A stretch of 25,110 nt of DNA from CAZAPG01 sp964486935 (GCA_964486935.1 CAZAPG010000072.1:1-25110), one strand, 5' to 3'; counted from the stretch's first letter, positions 1-6,731 are shown. Program-made: numbers and translations. The notes: generated by a model from the sequence alone, not told the origin.

Positions 1-479
1 TACAACAGTAATGAACACTAAAAGAATGATTAGATTAGACCAGCGCTGGAAATTTCTCAAGCGGTTATACTTCAATGAGAATTTCATAAAGAATTATCCT
101 CCCAGATAACAATTTAGCCTGACAAGAATCAACGCATCCGCAGCCAGGATCACCTTCACCCAAAAAGTAACCCTGACTCACCCGATAACAACAACTAATT
201 ATCATGTTATCAGATAAATTAAATGTAACGAGGGGACTCTGGCGACTAATTTTGAGTAAAATTTACTCAAAAGAATCGTACTCTATTAGTTGGGGATTTG
301 ATGGAGTGGTTTTATGATAAAGTGCAGATGATCGGTTAGATTAGCTCAAGATGATAATAGTCTACATGGAAAGATGGATTTGAATAATACCTTTTTGCTA
401 ACCGCCTGAATATGCAGAAAAATACTATCATAAGTTGTAAGATTGCGCAACTTCTCACAAATGCGCACAACTAAAAAAC
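1..479. other. AT-rich non-coding leader region
   Basis: I see no open reading frame with a convincing start, ribosome site or protein-like composition here on either strand. The stretch is much more AT-rich than the genes that follow, as expected for non-coding DNA. It holds the 250-272 palindrome, listed separately, and several short dyads such as AAGTTG/CAACTT at about 434-455. The gene to the left lies outside the window. Confidence 0.6.
250..272. promoter_or_regulatory. perfect 11-bp-arm palindrome, operator-like
   Basis: The arms TTTTGAGTAAA and TTTACTCAAAA flank a single central A and are perfectly complementary. A longer dyad, ACTAAT at 245-250 with ATTAGT at 285-290, surrounds it, and a second TACTC at 279-283 could pair with the same GAGTA. 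The symmetry and size resemble an operator for a dimeric HTH repressor. No polyT follows, so it is not a classical terminator. It lies about 230 bp upstream of the 480-507 promoter, so the gene it controls is unclear. Confidence 0.45.
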
Positions 480-507
480 TTGACTCTTAGACGCCCCGGT
501 GTATGAT
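480..507 (+). promoter_or_regulatory. sigma70-type promoter of the RodZ-like gene
   Basis: A TTGACT -35 box (480-485) and a TATGAT -10 box (502-507) are separated by 16 bases. Transcription would begin near 513-515, which gives a leader of about 100 nt before the GTG at 617. This is the best promoter match in the leader region. Confidence 0.6.
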
Positions 508-513
508 AATACG

Positions 514-545
514 CTGCAATTTGTTGCAGGTTGGGCAAATTGCAG
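514..545 (+). promoter_or_regulatory. perfect 10-bp hairpin at predicted +1 of RodZ-like mRNA
   Basis: CTGCAATTTG (514-523) and CAAATTGCAG (536-545) are exact reverse complements with a 12-nt loop. The left arm starts where transcription from the 480-507 promoter should start, so the mRNA would begin in a stem. This could be a 5'-stabilising stem or an operator overlapping the start site. Confidence 0.5.
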
Positions 546-616
546 AAGGAAGGAACACGCGCAACGCTGGCCATTAAAAAGCCGGCTTGTTGTGCTTGCT
601 TAAAGGGAGAAGCATT

Positions 617-1501
617 GTGACCCAATTGGGCGACATGCTCAAAGCAGCGCGCGAGGAAAAAAATCTATCTTTGCGGGATGTGGCCAATTCTATCCACATC
701 CGGCAGCACCTTTTAGAAGCGCTTGAGGCAAACAATTTTGATGCCTTTCCATCACCGGTAGTAGCCCGAGGCTTAATTCGCAATTATGCTAACTACCTGG
801 GCCTAAACCCCATCGAGGCCCTGACCCTGTACGATGGCAACGGCATTGTGCCGGTTAAAGGTCAACGGCTGACCCCCAACGGCATCGAGTTTATGAACCT
901 GTCGATGACCTCCCGGCGATACGTCAATTGGGAATTGATTATTGGTTTCCTTTTAGCCTTTGTGGTCGTCGGAGCCGGAGGCTATCTGGCATACGGGTCG
1001 ATAATTCAGCCCATTGCCACGGCCACCCCCACCAAAACCCCCAGAGCCACCGGAATTTCTCAAGACTCGGCCTTATTACTGCCCACGGTTACGCCGCTGC
1101 CTACCAATACGCCCACCCCGCTGCCGCCAACGCCAACGCCCACCCCGGTTGTATTTACCGGCGTCAACGTAGAGCTGGTCATTCGACAGGCCTCGTGGGT
1201 GCAAATTTTGGCCGATGACGCTAAAGTGTTCGAGGGCATCCTTCAGCCTGATACCGCCCATAGTTGGCAGGGCGAACGGCGCGTGGCCATCAGGGCCGGC
1301 AACGGCGGAGGCGTAGAGGTAATTGTTAACGGCCAAAACAAAGGGTTAATGGGCGCCGAAGGCCAGGTCGTCGACCAAATTTGGGAAAAGATTGACAACC
1401 CCGCCGCACTCCCTTCACCCACGGCAACCGCCACCGGCCAACCGGCCCAGGAAACGCCGCTACCTCTAGAATCTGCCCCTGAAGCCACCCCAGAAGGATA
1501 G
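617..1501 (+). CDS. RodZ-like HTH / single-TM / DUF4115 protein
   Basis: This 294-residue protein has the RodZ layout. Residues about 4-70 form a cytoplasmic xenobiotic-response type HTH (HTH_25), including LRDVANSIHIR and the segment RGLIRNYANYLGL. About 105-127 is one membrane helix. About 133-180 is a Thr/Pro linker with PTPTPTP. About 182-258 is a beta-rich DUF4115 domain. RodZ proteins link MreB filaments to the cell envelope in rod-shaped cells. Chloroflexota members of this family may act as membrane-bound regulators instead, and no mreB is in the window. I chose GTG 617 because AAAGGGAGA lies 6-7 bases upstream and the protein then starts close to the HTH. The ATG at 587 would add ten residues and has no ribosome site. 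The stop lies 2 bases from the convergent stop of the next gene. Confidence 0.85.
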   Translation: MTQLGDMLKAAREEKNLSLRDVANSIHIRQHLLEALEANNFDAFPSPVVARGLIRNYANYLGLNPIEALTLYDGNGIVPVKGQRLTPNGIEFMNLSMTSRRYVNWELIIGFLLAFVVVGAGGYLAYGSIIQPIATATPTKTPRATGISQDSALLLPTVTPLPTNTPTPLPPTPTPTPVVFTGVNVELVIRQASWVQILADDAKVFEGILQPDTAHSWQGERRVAIRAGNGGGVEVIVNGQNKGLMGAEGQVVDQIWEKIDNPAALPSPTATATGQPAQETPLPLESAPEATPEG

Positions 1502-1503
1502 CT

Positions 1504-2025
1504 TCAGGCCAGCGCCTCGTCACAAACCCCTTTAAAGCCACAAGCCGCGCATTTGCCGGGTTGACTATGGCTACGCGATACGTTGTCGGCCAGCCTGTCC
1601 CGGCGCATATCGGCCAGCGTATTGAGTAACTCCTCACGCAGTTCGCGGGTAAAATCAACTTCATACAAGGCATCGGCATATTTGAGCAGGCCGTGCGGCG
1701 GAGTTTGGCCGGTCGACTCCTCAATCAGCAAACAATAAGCGGCCAGTTGCAAAATATGCCCCAGATAGGGGATTTCGGGCGCCACGCTGGATTTAACCTC
1801 AACCGGAATCAATCCGCCGGCTGTTTCTACCACGTAATCCGGCTTGCCAATTAAACCGTAGCTCGCCGAGTAGAGCGGCTCAACCGTGCGACGCCAGCCA
1901 TGCGTGTCGGCATAAACCAGCCGGCCGGTGGGCAGACCGGTTTGGTGCTGCAATGTTTTGGCCCGGCGCAGCAACAGCCAGCCCAACAAAATTAAAATGG
2001 CGGCAAAAACGGTAAGCCCCAACAT
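1504..2025 (-). CDS. Membrane-anchored Cas4/RecB-like nuclease, catalytic half
   Basis: 173 residues. A membrane helix (about 2-19) is followed by RRAK, which places the rest in the cytoplasm. A PD-(D/E)XK nuclease core follows: H90, D63 in GKPDYV, E76 and K78 in PVEVKSS, and the QxxxY motif (Q93, Y97). Three cysteines, C159, C162 and C168, lie near the C terminus. The Cas4/Dna2/AddB class uses this core with a 4Fe-4S cluster held by one N-terminal and three C-terminal cysteines, and cuts or resects single-stranded DNA ends. The N-terminal cysteine is missing here but is present in the gene immediately upstream, whose TAA ends one base before this ATG. There is no cas1, cas2 or CRISPR nearby, so a CRISPR-adaptation role is unsupported. 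Family and active site are clear; the biological role is not. Confidence 0.8.
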   Translation of the reverse strand: MLGLTVFAAILILLGWLLLRRAKTLQHQTGLPTGRLVYADTHGWRRTVEPLYSASYGLIGKPDYVVETAGGLIPVEVKSSVAPEIPYLGHILQLAAYCLLIEESTGQTPPHGLLKYADALYEVDFTRELREELLNTLADMRRDRLADNVSRSHSQPGKCAACGFKGVCDEALA

Positions 2026-2026
2026 T

Positions 2027-2308
2027 TTAACCGCTATTTAACCACAACCACAGCAACCCAAGCAGCAAAGATAATCCCCCCATACCGACCAAAAACCGCC
2101 CGGCCTGCCGCCAGCGAACTGCGCGGCGAACCATACGCTCATGCCGCAGATGCATCTGCCGGCCACGCGTCAGAATTTTTTGCCGCCCCGATGGGATTTT
2201 TTTTACCACGCCCAACCACCACGCCCGCCGGCAAAAACTGTACGAGGCCAGCTCGCTGGCGCGGATAACGGGCAAATTATGGGCCGGGTTGCCGCTAATT
2301 TTTGACAT
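2027..2308 (-). CDS. Cas4-like N-terminal fragment with Fe-S cysteine and TM helix
   Basis: 93 residues from ATG 2308. The segment ASELASYSFCRRAWWLG (C26) matches the N-terminal part of Cas4-like nucleases, where this cysteine is the first ligand of the 4Fe-4S cluster. A basic stretch (RGRQMHLRHERMVRRAVRW) follows, then a hydrophobic helix at about 70-90 and the stop. The rest of the nuclease is the next gene, which begins with its own helix in another frame one base after this stop. Fused, the two helices would form a hairpin. An in-frame upstream ATG (2365) would overlap the translin-like gene and adds residues unlike the family, so 2308 is preferred, although its ribosome site is weak. It could be a true split gene or a frameshifted one. 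Confidence 0.65.
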   Translation of the reverse strand: MSKISGNPAHNLPVIRASELASYSFCRRAWWLGVVKKIPSGRQKILTRGRQMHLRHERMVRRAVRWRQAGRFLVGMGGLSLLLGLLWLWLNSG

Positions 2309-2336
2309 GTTGCTCACTGGCAGGGATTGCCTGTTG

Positions 2337-2975
2337 TTAATCGCCCATGCCGACACGCTGTTCAAACTGCTTTAAGGCCAACTTCATGGCCTCCTGGCGC
2401 ACAGCGGTGGTGACATCGCCGCGGGTGCGCTCTAAAATGCTGCGAACAATATCGGTAGTGCGGCGCAAGCCGGAGGTAATGGCATCGGGGAAATCAACCG
2501 TGACCAGCACGCTGTAAATATCATCCATCTGGCCCAGCAATTTTTCGGCCAGCGGCACATCGCCCCGGCGCATGGCATCAAGCGCAAAGCGGCGCAGCTC
2601 GCCGGCGGCTTCGGCCAGGCCGTTTAGATAGGCCGGGTATTCAACGCTCAATTCTTCGGGGGTGGGCAGGGGTTGCTCTAAAATAATAGCGCGGGTAATG
2701 TGCGCTTCGGCCAGCTCTTTAAGGGCGTCCTGGGTGTAACCGGCGTGATACAGGTCGGGATATTGTTGGGCTTCGGCAATCATTTCGGCGGCGGCTTCGC
2801 GGGCGGTTTGTAGCAACGCCTGCGCTTCGGCATCATCATTACGGTGGGTGGCCCGAATGGAGTTGGCGCAGTAACGAATCAACTCCCGCGACCGCTGCAA
2901 GGTGCGGTCGCGCACGGCGCTTTTAGCCTCAAGCGCCTGGTTGATGGTATCAATAATTGATTGTAGTTGTTGCAC
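2337..2975 (-). CDS. Translin / C3PO-like family protein
   Basis: A 212-residue, almost entirely helical protein. Diagnostic translin-family segments are RSRELIRYCANSIRATHR (about 28-45), YPDLYHAGYTQDALKELAEA (72-91), LNGLAEAAGELRRFALDAMRRGD (117-139, described by position) and MDDIYSVLVTVDFPDAITSGLRRTTDIVRSILERTRGD (150-187, described by position). Translin and Trax form the RNA/DNA-binding C3PO complex, and archaeal relatives are endoribonucleases. In Trax, acidic residues in a QEYVEA-like segment bind the metal; E87 and E90 in KELAEA occupy the equivalent place, and D151/D152 may supply the second pair. The start is GTG 2975, chosen because AAGGAG sits 6 bases upstream. A longer reading from ATG 3065 would overlap the DUF3467 gene. 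It lies 16 bases after that gene and is probably co-transcribed with it. Catalysis is inferred. Confidence 0.8.
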   Translation of the reverse strand: MQQLQSIIDTINQALEAKSAVRDRTLQRSRELIRYCANSIRATHRNDDAEAQALLQTAREAAAEMIAEAQQYPDLYHAGYTQDALKELAEAHITRAIILEQPLPTPEELSVEYPAYLNGLAEAAGELRRFALDAMRRGDVPLAEKLLGQMDDIYSVLVTVDFPDAITSGLRRTTDIVRSILERTRGDVTTAVRQEAMKLALKQFEQRVGMGD

Positions 2976-2991
2976 GCATAGCTCCTTGAGT

Positions 2992-3297
2992 TTATTTAAT
3001 AAAGCCCCGATTAGGGTCAAGCACAACATTTTCGGGGATGGCAATTTCGCCATATTTTTCTTCATACTTGCCCAGATTTTCGGTGAGCGCCCGCAACAGC
3101 AGTTTGGCGTTCATGGGGGTCATCACCACCCGGCTGTGAATACGGGCTTTGGGTTTGTTGGGCATGGCGCGGGCAAAATCTAAAATAATCTCAGAGGCCG
3201 AATGGCTGATGAGGGCCAGATTGGCGTAAGTTTCTTCTAAATTGGCGGGAAGTTCCACATTAAGCCGCGTTGGCTGCGGGCTGGTCGGTTGGGTCAT
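2992..3297 (-). CDS. DUF3467 family protein
   Basis: 101 residues with the DUF3467 pattern: ETYANLALISHSASEIILDF (22-41), then a segment with SRVVMTPMNAKLLLRAL, then ENLGKYEEKYGEI. No molecular function has been established for this small soluble family; it is widespread in bacteria. The start is clear, with AAGGAGAT located 4 bases upstream of ATG 3297. It lies just downstream of the ssb terminator and 16 bases upstream of the translin-like gene, so it heads the translin/Cas4-like operon. Its expression either depends on read-through from ssb or on a weak promoter near 3349-3377 (TTGACA followed by a poor -10, CACCAT). Confidence 0.85.
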   Translation of the reverse strand: MTQPTSPQPTRLNVELPANLEETYANLALISHSASEIILDFARAMPNKPKARIHSRVVMTPMNAKLLLRALTENLGKYEEKYGEIAIPENVVLDPNRGFIK

Positions 3298-3320
3298 GCT
3301 AATCTCCTTGCTGAGGTTAC

Positions 3321-3347
3321 AAAAAAACCGCCCAAACAGGGCGGTTT
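3321..3347 (-). terminator. Rho-independent terminator after ssb
   Basis: Read on the minus strand, AAACCGCCC (3347-3339), a TGTTT loop, and GGGCGGTTT (3333-3325) form a perfect 9-bp GC-rich stem, followed by a run of T down to 3321. It follows the ssb stop by 35 bases and ends about 23 bases before the DUF3467 start, so it may also act as a partial attenuator for the downstream operon. Confidence 0.85.
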
Positions 3348-3382
3348 CATGGTGCCTTACAGTTCATCAGTTGTCAAGAGAA

Positions 3383-3820
3383 TTAAAAGGGGATTTCATC
3401 TTCGGTCATGCCAGGGTCGCCGGTTGGGCCGCTGCCGCTACTGCCGCTATCAAAACTGCCGCCGCCATCGCCGCCGCGCGTCCCTAAAAATTTAACTTCC
3501 AGGGCGGTTAGCTCGTAGCTGGCGCGCCAGTTGCCGCTTTGGTCTTGCCACACCCTCGGCCCGCCAGATTCCCGGTCGGCGGTGAGGCGGCCTTCGATAA
3601 ACACCTGCCGCCCTTTAGCCAGATACTGGTTGCAAACTTCGGCCAGTTTACCCCAGGTTGACACCCGAAACCAGACCGTTTCTTCCTGCATCTGGCCATC
3701 GCTGTTGGTCCAGCGGCGGTTGGTGGCCACGCTAAAATTGGTTACTGCCTGCCCAGACGGCGTATATCGCATTTCTGGATCACTACCTAAGTTACCCACT
3801 ATTGTCACCTTTTGGTACAT
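3383..3820 (-). CDS. ssb: Single-stranded DNA-binding protein
   Basis: 145 residues, slightly shorter than E. coli SSB. An OB-fold occupies about 1-110, with the usual start MYQKVTIVGNLGSDPEMRYT, the core TVWFRVSTWGKLAE and the strand GRQVFIEGRL. A short Gly/Ser linker leads to the conserved acidic tip DEIPF, which recruits repair and replication partners. It coats single-stranded DNA as a tetramer during replication, repair and recombination. AGGAGG is 5 bases upstream of ATG 3820, and a near-consensus promoter lies at 3871-3899. It sits upstream of the DUF3467/translin/Cas4-like genes but is separated from them by a terminator. Confidence 0.97.
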   Translation of the reverse strand: MYQKVTIVGNLGSDPEMRYTPSGQAVTNFSVATNRRWTNSDGQMQEETVWFRVSTWGKLAEVCNQYLAKGRQVFIEGRLTADRESGGPRVWQDQSGNWRASYELTALEVKFLGTRGGDGGGSFDSGSSGSGPTGDPGMTEDEIPF

Positions 3821-3870
3821 TTTGTCCTCCTATAAATAAATAGTGAGAATAGATGTTCTATTTGAAAGCT

Positions 3871-3899
3871 ATATTAACTTAAAAATCCCTATTTGTCAA
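3871..3899 (-). promoter_or_regulatory. Strong sigma70-type promoter of ssb
   Basis: On the minus strand, a perfect TTGACA (3899-3894), a 17-base spacer and TAATAT (3876-3871) make a near-consensus promoter. Transcription would start near 3864, with a leader of about 44 nt. AAATAG (3863-3858) close to the start can pair with either of two downstream copies of CTATT(T), giving a weak AT-rich stem. Confidence 0.8.
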
Positions 3900-3921
3900 T
3901 TAGCTGAACCCAAAAGGGTGC

Positions 3922-4012
3922 GTCCCAAATTTTAGGAATTTGGGGCAAACCGGGGGGATTCGGGGGGATACCCCCCGCGCCCCCCTGTCTGTTCCCAAAA
4001 TTTGGGACAGAC
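3922..4012. repeat. Three adjacent inverted repeats in GC-rich spacer
   Basis: Three hairpins lie in a row between the protease gene and the ssb promoter. The first, 3922-3946, has arms CCCAAATT/AATTTGGG and a 5-nt loop. The second, 3952-3985, has two G6 runs ten bases apart pairing with two C6 runs. The third, 3987-4012, pairs GTCTGTTCCCAAA with TTTGGGACAGAC with one bulged base. The outer two share the TCCCAAA core. They could help end transcription of the protease gene, but none has a T run. A related G6/G6/C6 motif lies at 16744-16770. Confidence 0.6.
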
Positions 4013-4061
4013 CCAACCCAAAATGTAGGGGGGTATCAACTTAGACCACAATGTTTGGGGG

Positions 4062-6656
4062 TTATTCGACGACTTGCAGCGAGAGGCCGCGCACCTGCGA
4101 GATGGTCACGGGGATGCCGCCGCGCGCGCCCGCCGCAACATCGTACAAATCAAAATTAACCTGTCCCTGGCCGGTGGCGGTGAGGGTAAGGGTCGCCAGC
4201 GTTATCTGGCCGGTCAGGTTGTCGACCCGCCCCTTGCGGCTGGCAATGAACGTGACCCGCCCGGCATCATTGTCGATAGTGTCATCAACCACCAACTCCA
4301 GCGCCGAGTGGGGGTGAACGGCCTGCGCCTGAACCTGGCCGGGGTCAAACGCTAACTCAAATTGCACCCCAAACAGGCCCGGTTCGGCGACATTGTTGGC
4401 TACTACCGATATTTCAAACGTTTGGCCGGATTTGACCGCGGCCGGGCCAATCAGGCTGATGCTATTGGGCGGCGGCCCCTGAATGGTAAATGGCGCGTCA
4501 GACTCATCAACCGCCGTGTTAAAGCCGTCGCCGGCAATCACCCGAATGAGCGCGTTCTGGCCGGGCAATAGCTGGCCGGTGTGGAAAGTGTAGCCGGTAT
4601 CGGCCAGCCGCACGGCCAGCGGCAGCCAGCTTTGGCCGCCATCGACGCTGTAGAGCAGGTCAAACCGCAGCGAGTCGCCATCTTCATCGTGGGCGTTCCA
4701 GGTGATGGTTTGCGCGCCGTCCAGCACCTCGCCGCCGTTGGGGTAGATAACGCTGACCTGCGGCGGGTTGTTGCTGGGGGTGACAATAACAACCGCCACC
4801 CGGTTGCGGGTGAGGCTGATTTTTTCAACTTTGTCGGCGTCTACCTCCGGCAGGGTGAAGAAGTAGGGGCTGGGTTCGGTGGGCTGGCCGGTTTCCAAAT
4901 CGACAAAGCCCACGTCGAAGCAGTGTTCGGCCAGCAGCGAGTCGCCGGCAGCCTGCACCTTCAGGCAATAGTCATCGCCGGCGGGCGGTTTGAACTCCAG
5001 CGGCGGGGTAAACGAGTCGCCAAAAGCAGCCCCTTCCAGCCGGATAACTTCCGGTTTGGAAACAGTGCCATCGGGGTAAACAACGCCGCTCACCAGCAGG
5101 GTGCCGTTGCCAGTGGCTTCAACCCTGGGCGTAAAATCGGGATAAGTGAGCAGGTCGGCGGCGTTGGGTTGCAAAAAGGGGCTATCAAAAATTTTGCGAT
5201 AGGTATGGGGCGATATCCAGGGTTGGGTGCAGTAGGCCATCATATCATACACCAGGGGCGGGTGGATAATAGGCGGGTTGCTGTACAGGTCGATGCCGAC
5301 TTCTTGAATGTGGGGCGTTTGAGCATAGGGCCACTGCGGGTCTACCTGAATATCAACGCCGGCGGCTCTGAAACAGCCGGCGTCTTCTTGCTGGGTGGGC
5401 GACCAGGCGTGCTGCGCCCCCAAGTTGTGGGCAATTTCATGGGCCAAAATGCGCGGCCCGCCGATATCCTGCTCTGGCCGCAGCCCGCCAAAGGCCACCC
5501 GGCTGGAGTGCGGCCCGGCGCAGTTGGGGCACCAAAACGGGTCCGACGCGCCGCCGTTGTACAACTCTTGCGGCAGCCAGCCAAAAAGCTGGTCGGGGCG
5601 GGCTTCGGTGGGGTGGTACTGGGCGTAAAACCAGTAGGTGTACAGCAGTTTGCGCAGCAGTTCGCTTTTGCCAACATCGCCCTGCCATTCCAAATCGGGC
5701 ATGGGCAGGCGATAATACTCAACACCGGGCACCGGGTACATACGCAGCAGCCAGTAATCCACGTCGATAGGGTCGGGCGGGCGCAGGCCGGCATACTCGA
5801 TGGGCAGATAGGCCACGCGCAGCGGTTTGCGGATGGCAAAATTTGCCGCCAGCGAGGCTACAGCGGGCGGGCGTTGACTCTGGCTCTGCGGCGCGGCGGT
5901 CAGTTCAAAGGTAATCTGGCCCAACATCCAGTCGGGCGGGGGGAAAAATTCAAAATTAACGGAGTTGCCCAGATTCAGCCGAAGGTCGATGGCGCTGAGG
6001 TGGCTGACCCGTTGCAGCGTTTCAACCGGAAGTGAGCGAGCCAAACTGGCGTATTCCCGCCCCCCTTTGAGCGCCCGCAGGCGCACAGTGGTTTCGGTGG
6101 CGGGGCAGGTTCCGTTGCAGGCCAGGTAGACCCGCAGCAGGGTGTGTCGCCCGGCCACCAGGGGGATGGAGTTGTTGCAAAAAATATTGTTGGGATGATT
6201 GTAATCGGGGTGGCAGCGGGGGTCTTGCGGCTCTTGAAAAACCTGGATGCCCTGGGTAATTTCCACGCCGCGCAGCGTTACGGCGGCATCTGGCGCCAAA
6301 ACCGGCGCAGCAACCGGCGGCGCGCTGTGTCGCTCAAAAATGTCGGGGGGCGGTGGGGTGGGGCTGGGCGGCGGGGGCGGGTCGGTAAAAAAGAGCGGCT
6401 GCTCCACCGCCGAGGAGACATCCAGCGCGTCAACAGAATTGGGCGTGACCGGCCGGCCAGAAACGGCCACGGTGAAAGCCGCTGCCAGGGTAACTGCCTG
6501 CAAAAAAACCAACCCCACAATCAGCCAGATAGCCGGGCGGGGCGCTTTTTTGTTGGGGGCTGCCCCTCCGCTATCGGCCAACTGCGCTCTGGCCTGCTCC
6601 AGCCAGGCTTTTGAGTAAAGTTGGGGGGTGGCGCTGCGACGGTCTAATTTATCCAT
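4062..6656 (-). CDS. Membrane-anchored metzincin-type protease with Ig-like and cohesin domains
   Basis: 864 residues from ATG 6656. A short cytoplasmic start is followed by a membrane helix (about 41-65) and a Pro-rich stalk (about 93-104). A large extracellular region contains HEIAHNLGAQH (406-416), the full HExxHxxGxxH zinc signature (H406, E407, H410, H416), with a probable Met-turn at YDMMAYC (470-476). About 631-727 is an Ig/fibronectin-like domain (PNGGEV, DEDGDSLRF, YSVDGGQSW). The last about 135 residues match the cohesin fold (SGQTFEISVVANN, LFGVQFELAFDP). Metzincins are secreted zinc endopeptidases; cohesins bind dockerins. The protein probably works on the outer surface, attached at its N terminus. 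The start was chosen because a promoter lies at 6703-6731; upstream in-frame ATGs would precede or overlap it. No good ribosome site is visible. Substrate unknown. Confidence 0.8.
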   Translation of the reverse strand: MDKLDRRSATPQLYSKAWLEQARAQLADSGGAAPNKKAPRPAIWLIVGLVFLQAVTLAAAFTVAVSGRPVTPNSVDALDVSSAVEQPLFFTDPPPPPSPTPPPPDIFERHSAPPVAAPVLAPDAAVTLRGVEITQGIQVFQEPQDPRCHPDYNHPNNIFCNNSIPLVAGRHTLLRVYLACNGTCPATETTVRLRALKGGREYASLARSLPVETLQRVSHLSAIDLRLNLGNSVNFEFFPPPDWMLGQITFELTAAPQSQSQRPPAVASLAANFAIRKPLRVAYLPIEYAGLRPPDPIDVDYWLLRMYPVPGVEYYRLPMPDLEWQGDVGKSELLRKLLYTYWFYAQYHPTEARPDQLFGWLPQELYNGGASDPFWCPNCAGPHSSRVAFGGLRPEQDIGGPRILAHEIAHNLGAQHAWSPTQQEDAGCFRAAGVDIQVDPQWPYAQTPHIQEVGIDLYSNPPIIHPPLVYDMMAYCTQPWISPHTYRKIFDSPFLQPNAADLLTYPDFTPRVEATGNGTLLVSGVVYPDGTVSKPEVIRLEGAAFGDSFTPPLEFKPPAGDDYCLKVQAAGDSLLAEHCFDVGFVDLETGQPTEPSPYFFTLPEVDADKVEKISLTRNRVAVVIVTPSNNPPQVSVIYPNGGEVLDGAQTITWNAHDEDGDSLRFDLLYSVDGGQSWLPLAVRLADTGYTFHTGQLLPGQNALIRVIAGDGFNTAVDESDAPFTIQGPPPNSISLIGPAAVKSGQTFEISVVANNVAEPGLFGVQFELAFDPGQVQAQAVHPHSALELVVDDTIDNDAGRVTFIASRKGRVDNLTGQITLATLTLTATGQGQVNFDLYDVAAGARGGIPVTISQVRGLSLQVVE

Positions 6657-6702
6657 GATAAGGCGGCTGGCGTGCCGGTTCCAGTTTTTAAGGTACAAAC
6701 TC

Positions 6703-6731
6703 ACTATAGCACCAACCATGCCGGGATTCAA
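6703..6731 (-). promoter_or_regulatory. Promoter of the metzincin gene
   Basis: On the minus strand, TTGAAT (6731-6726), a 17-base spacer and TATAGT (6708-6703) give a reasonable sigma70-type promoter, with a start near 6696 and a leader of about 40 nt to ATG 6656. It supports the internal start chosen for the protease. Confidence 0.5.

Noticed and set aside
514..545. Terminator of an upstream gene
   Set aside because: The stem is AT-rich, is not followed by T residues, and starts at the predicted transcription start of the next gene.
2023..2040. Programmed ribosomal frameshift joining the two Cas4-like parts
   Set aside because: No X-XXY-YYZ slippery heptamer lies in the zero frame before the TAA at 2029-2027. 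Stop-restart coupling through TAA-A-ATG explains the layout more simply.
4581..6035. 484-codon open frame on the plus strand
   Set aside because: It lies antisense inside the metzincin gene. Its protein is low-complexity and shows no domain, whereas the minus-strand frame has a zinc motif, a membrane helix and cohesin.
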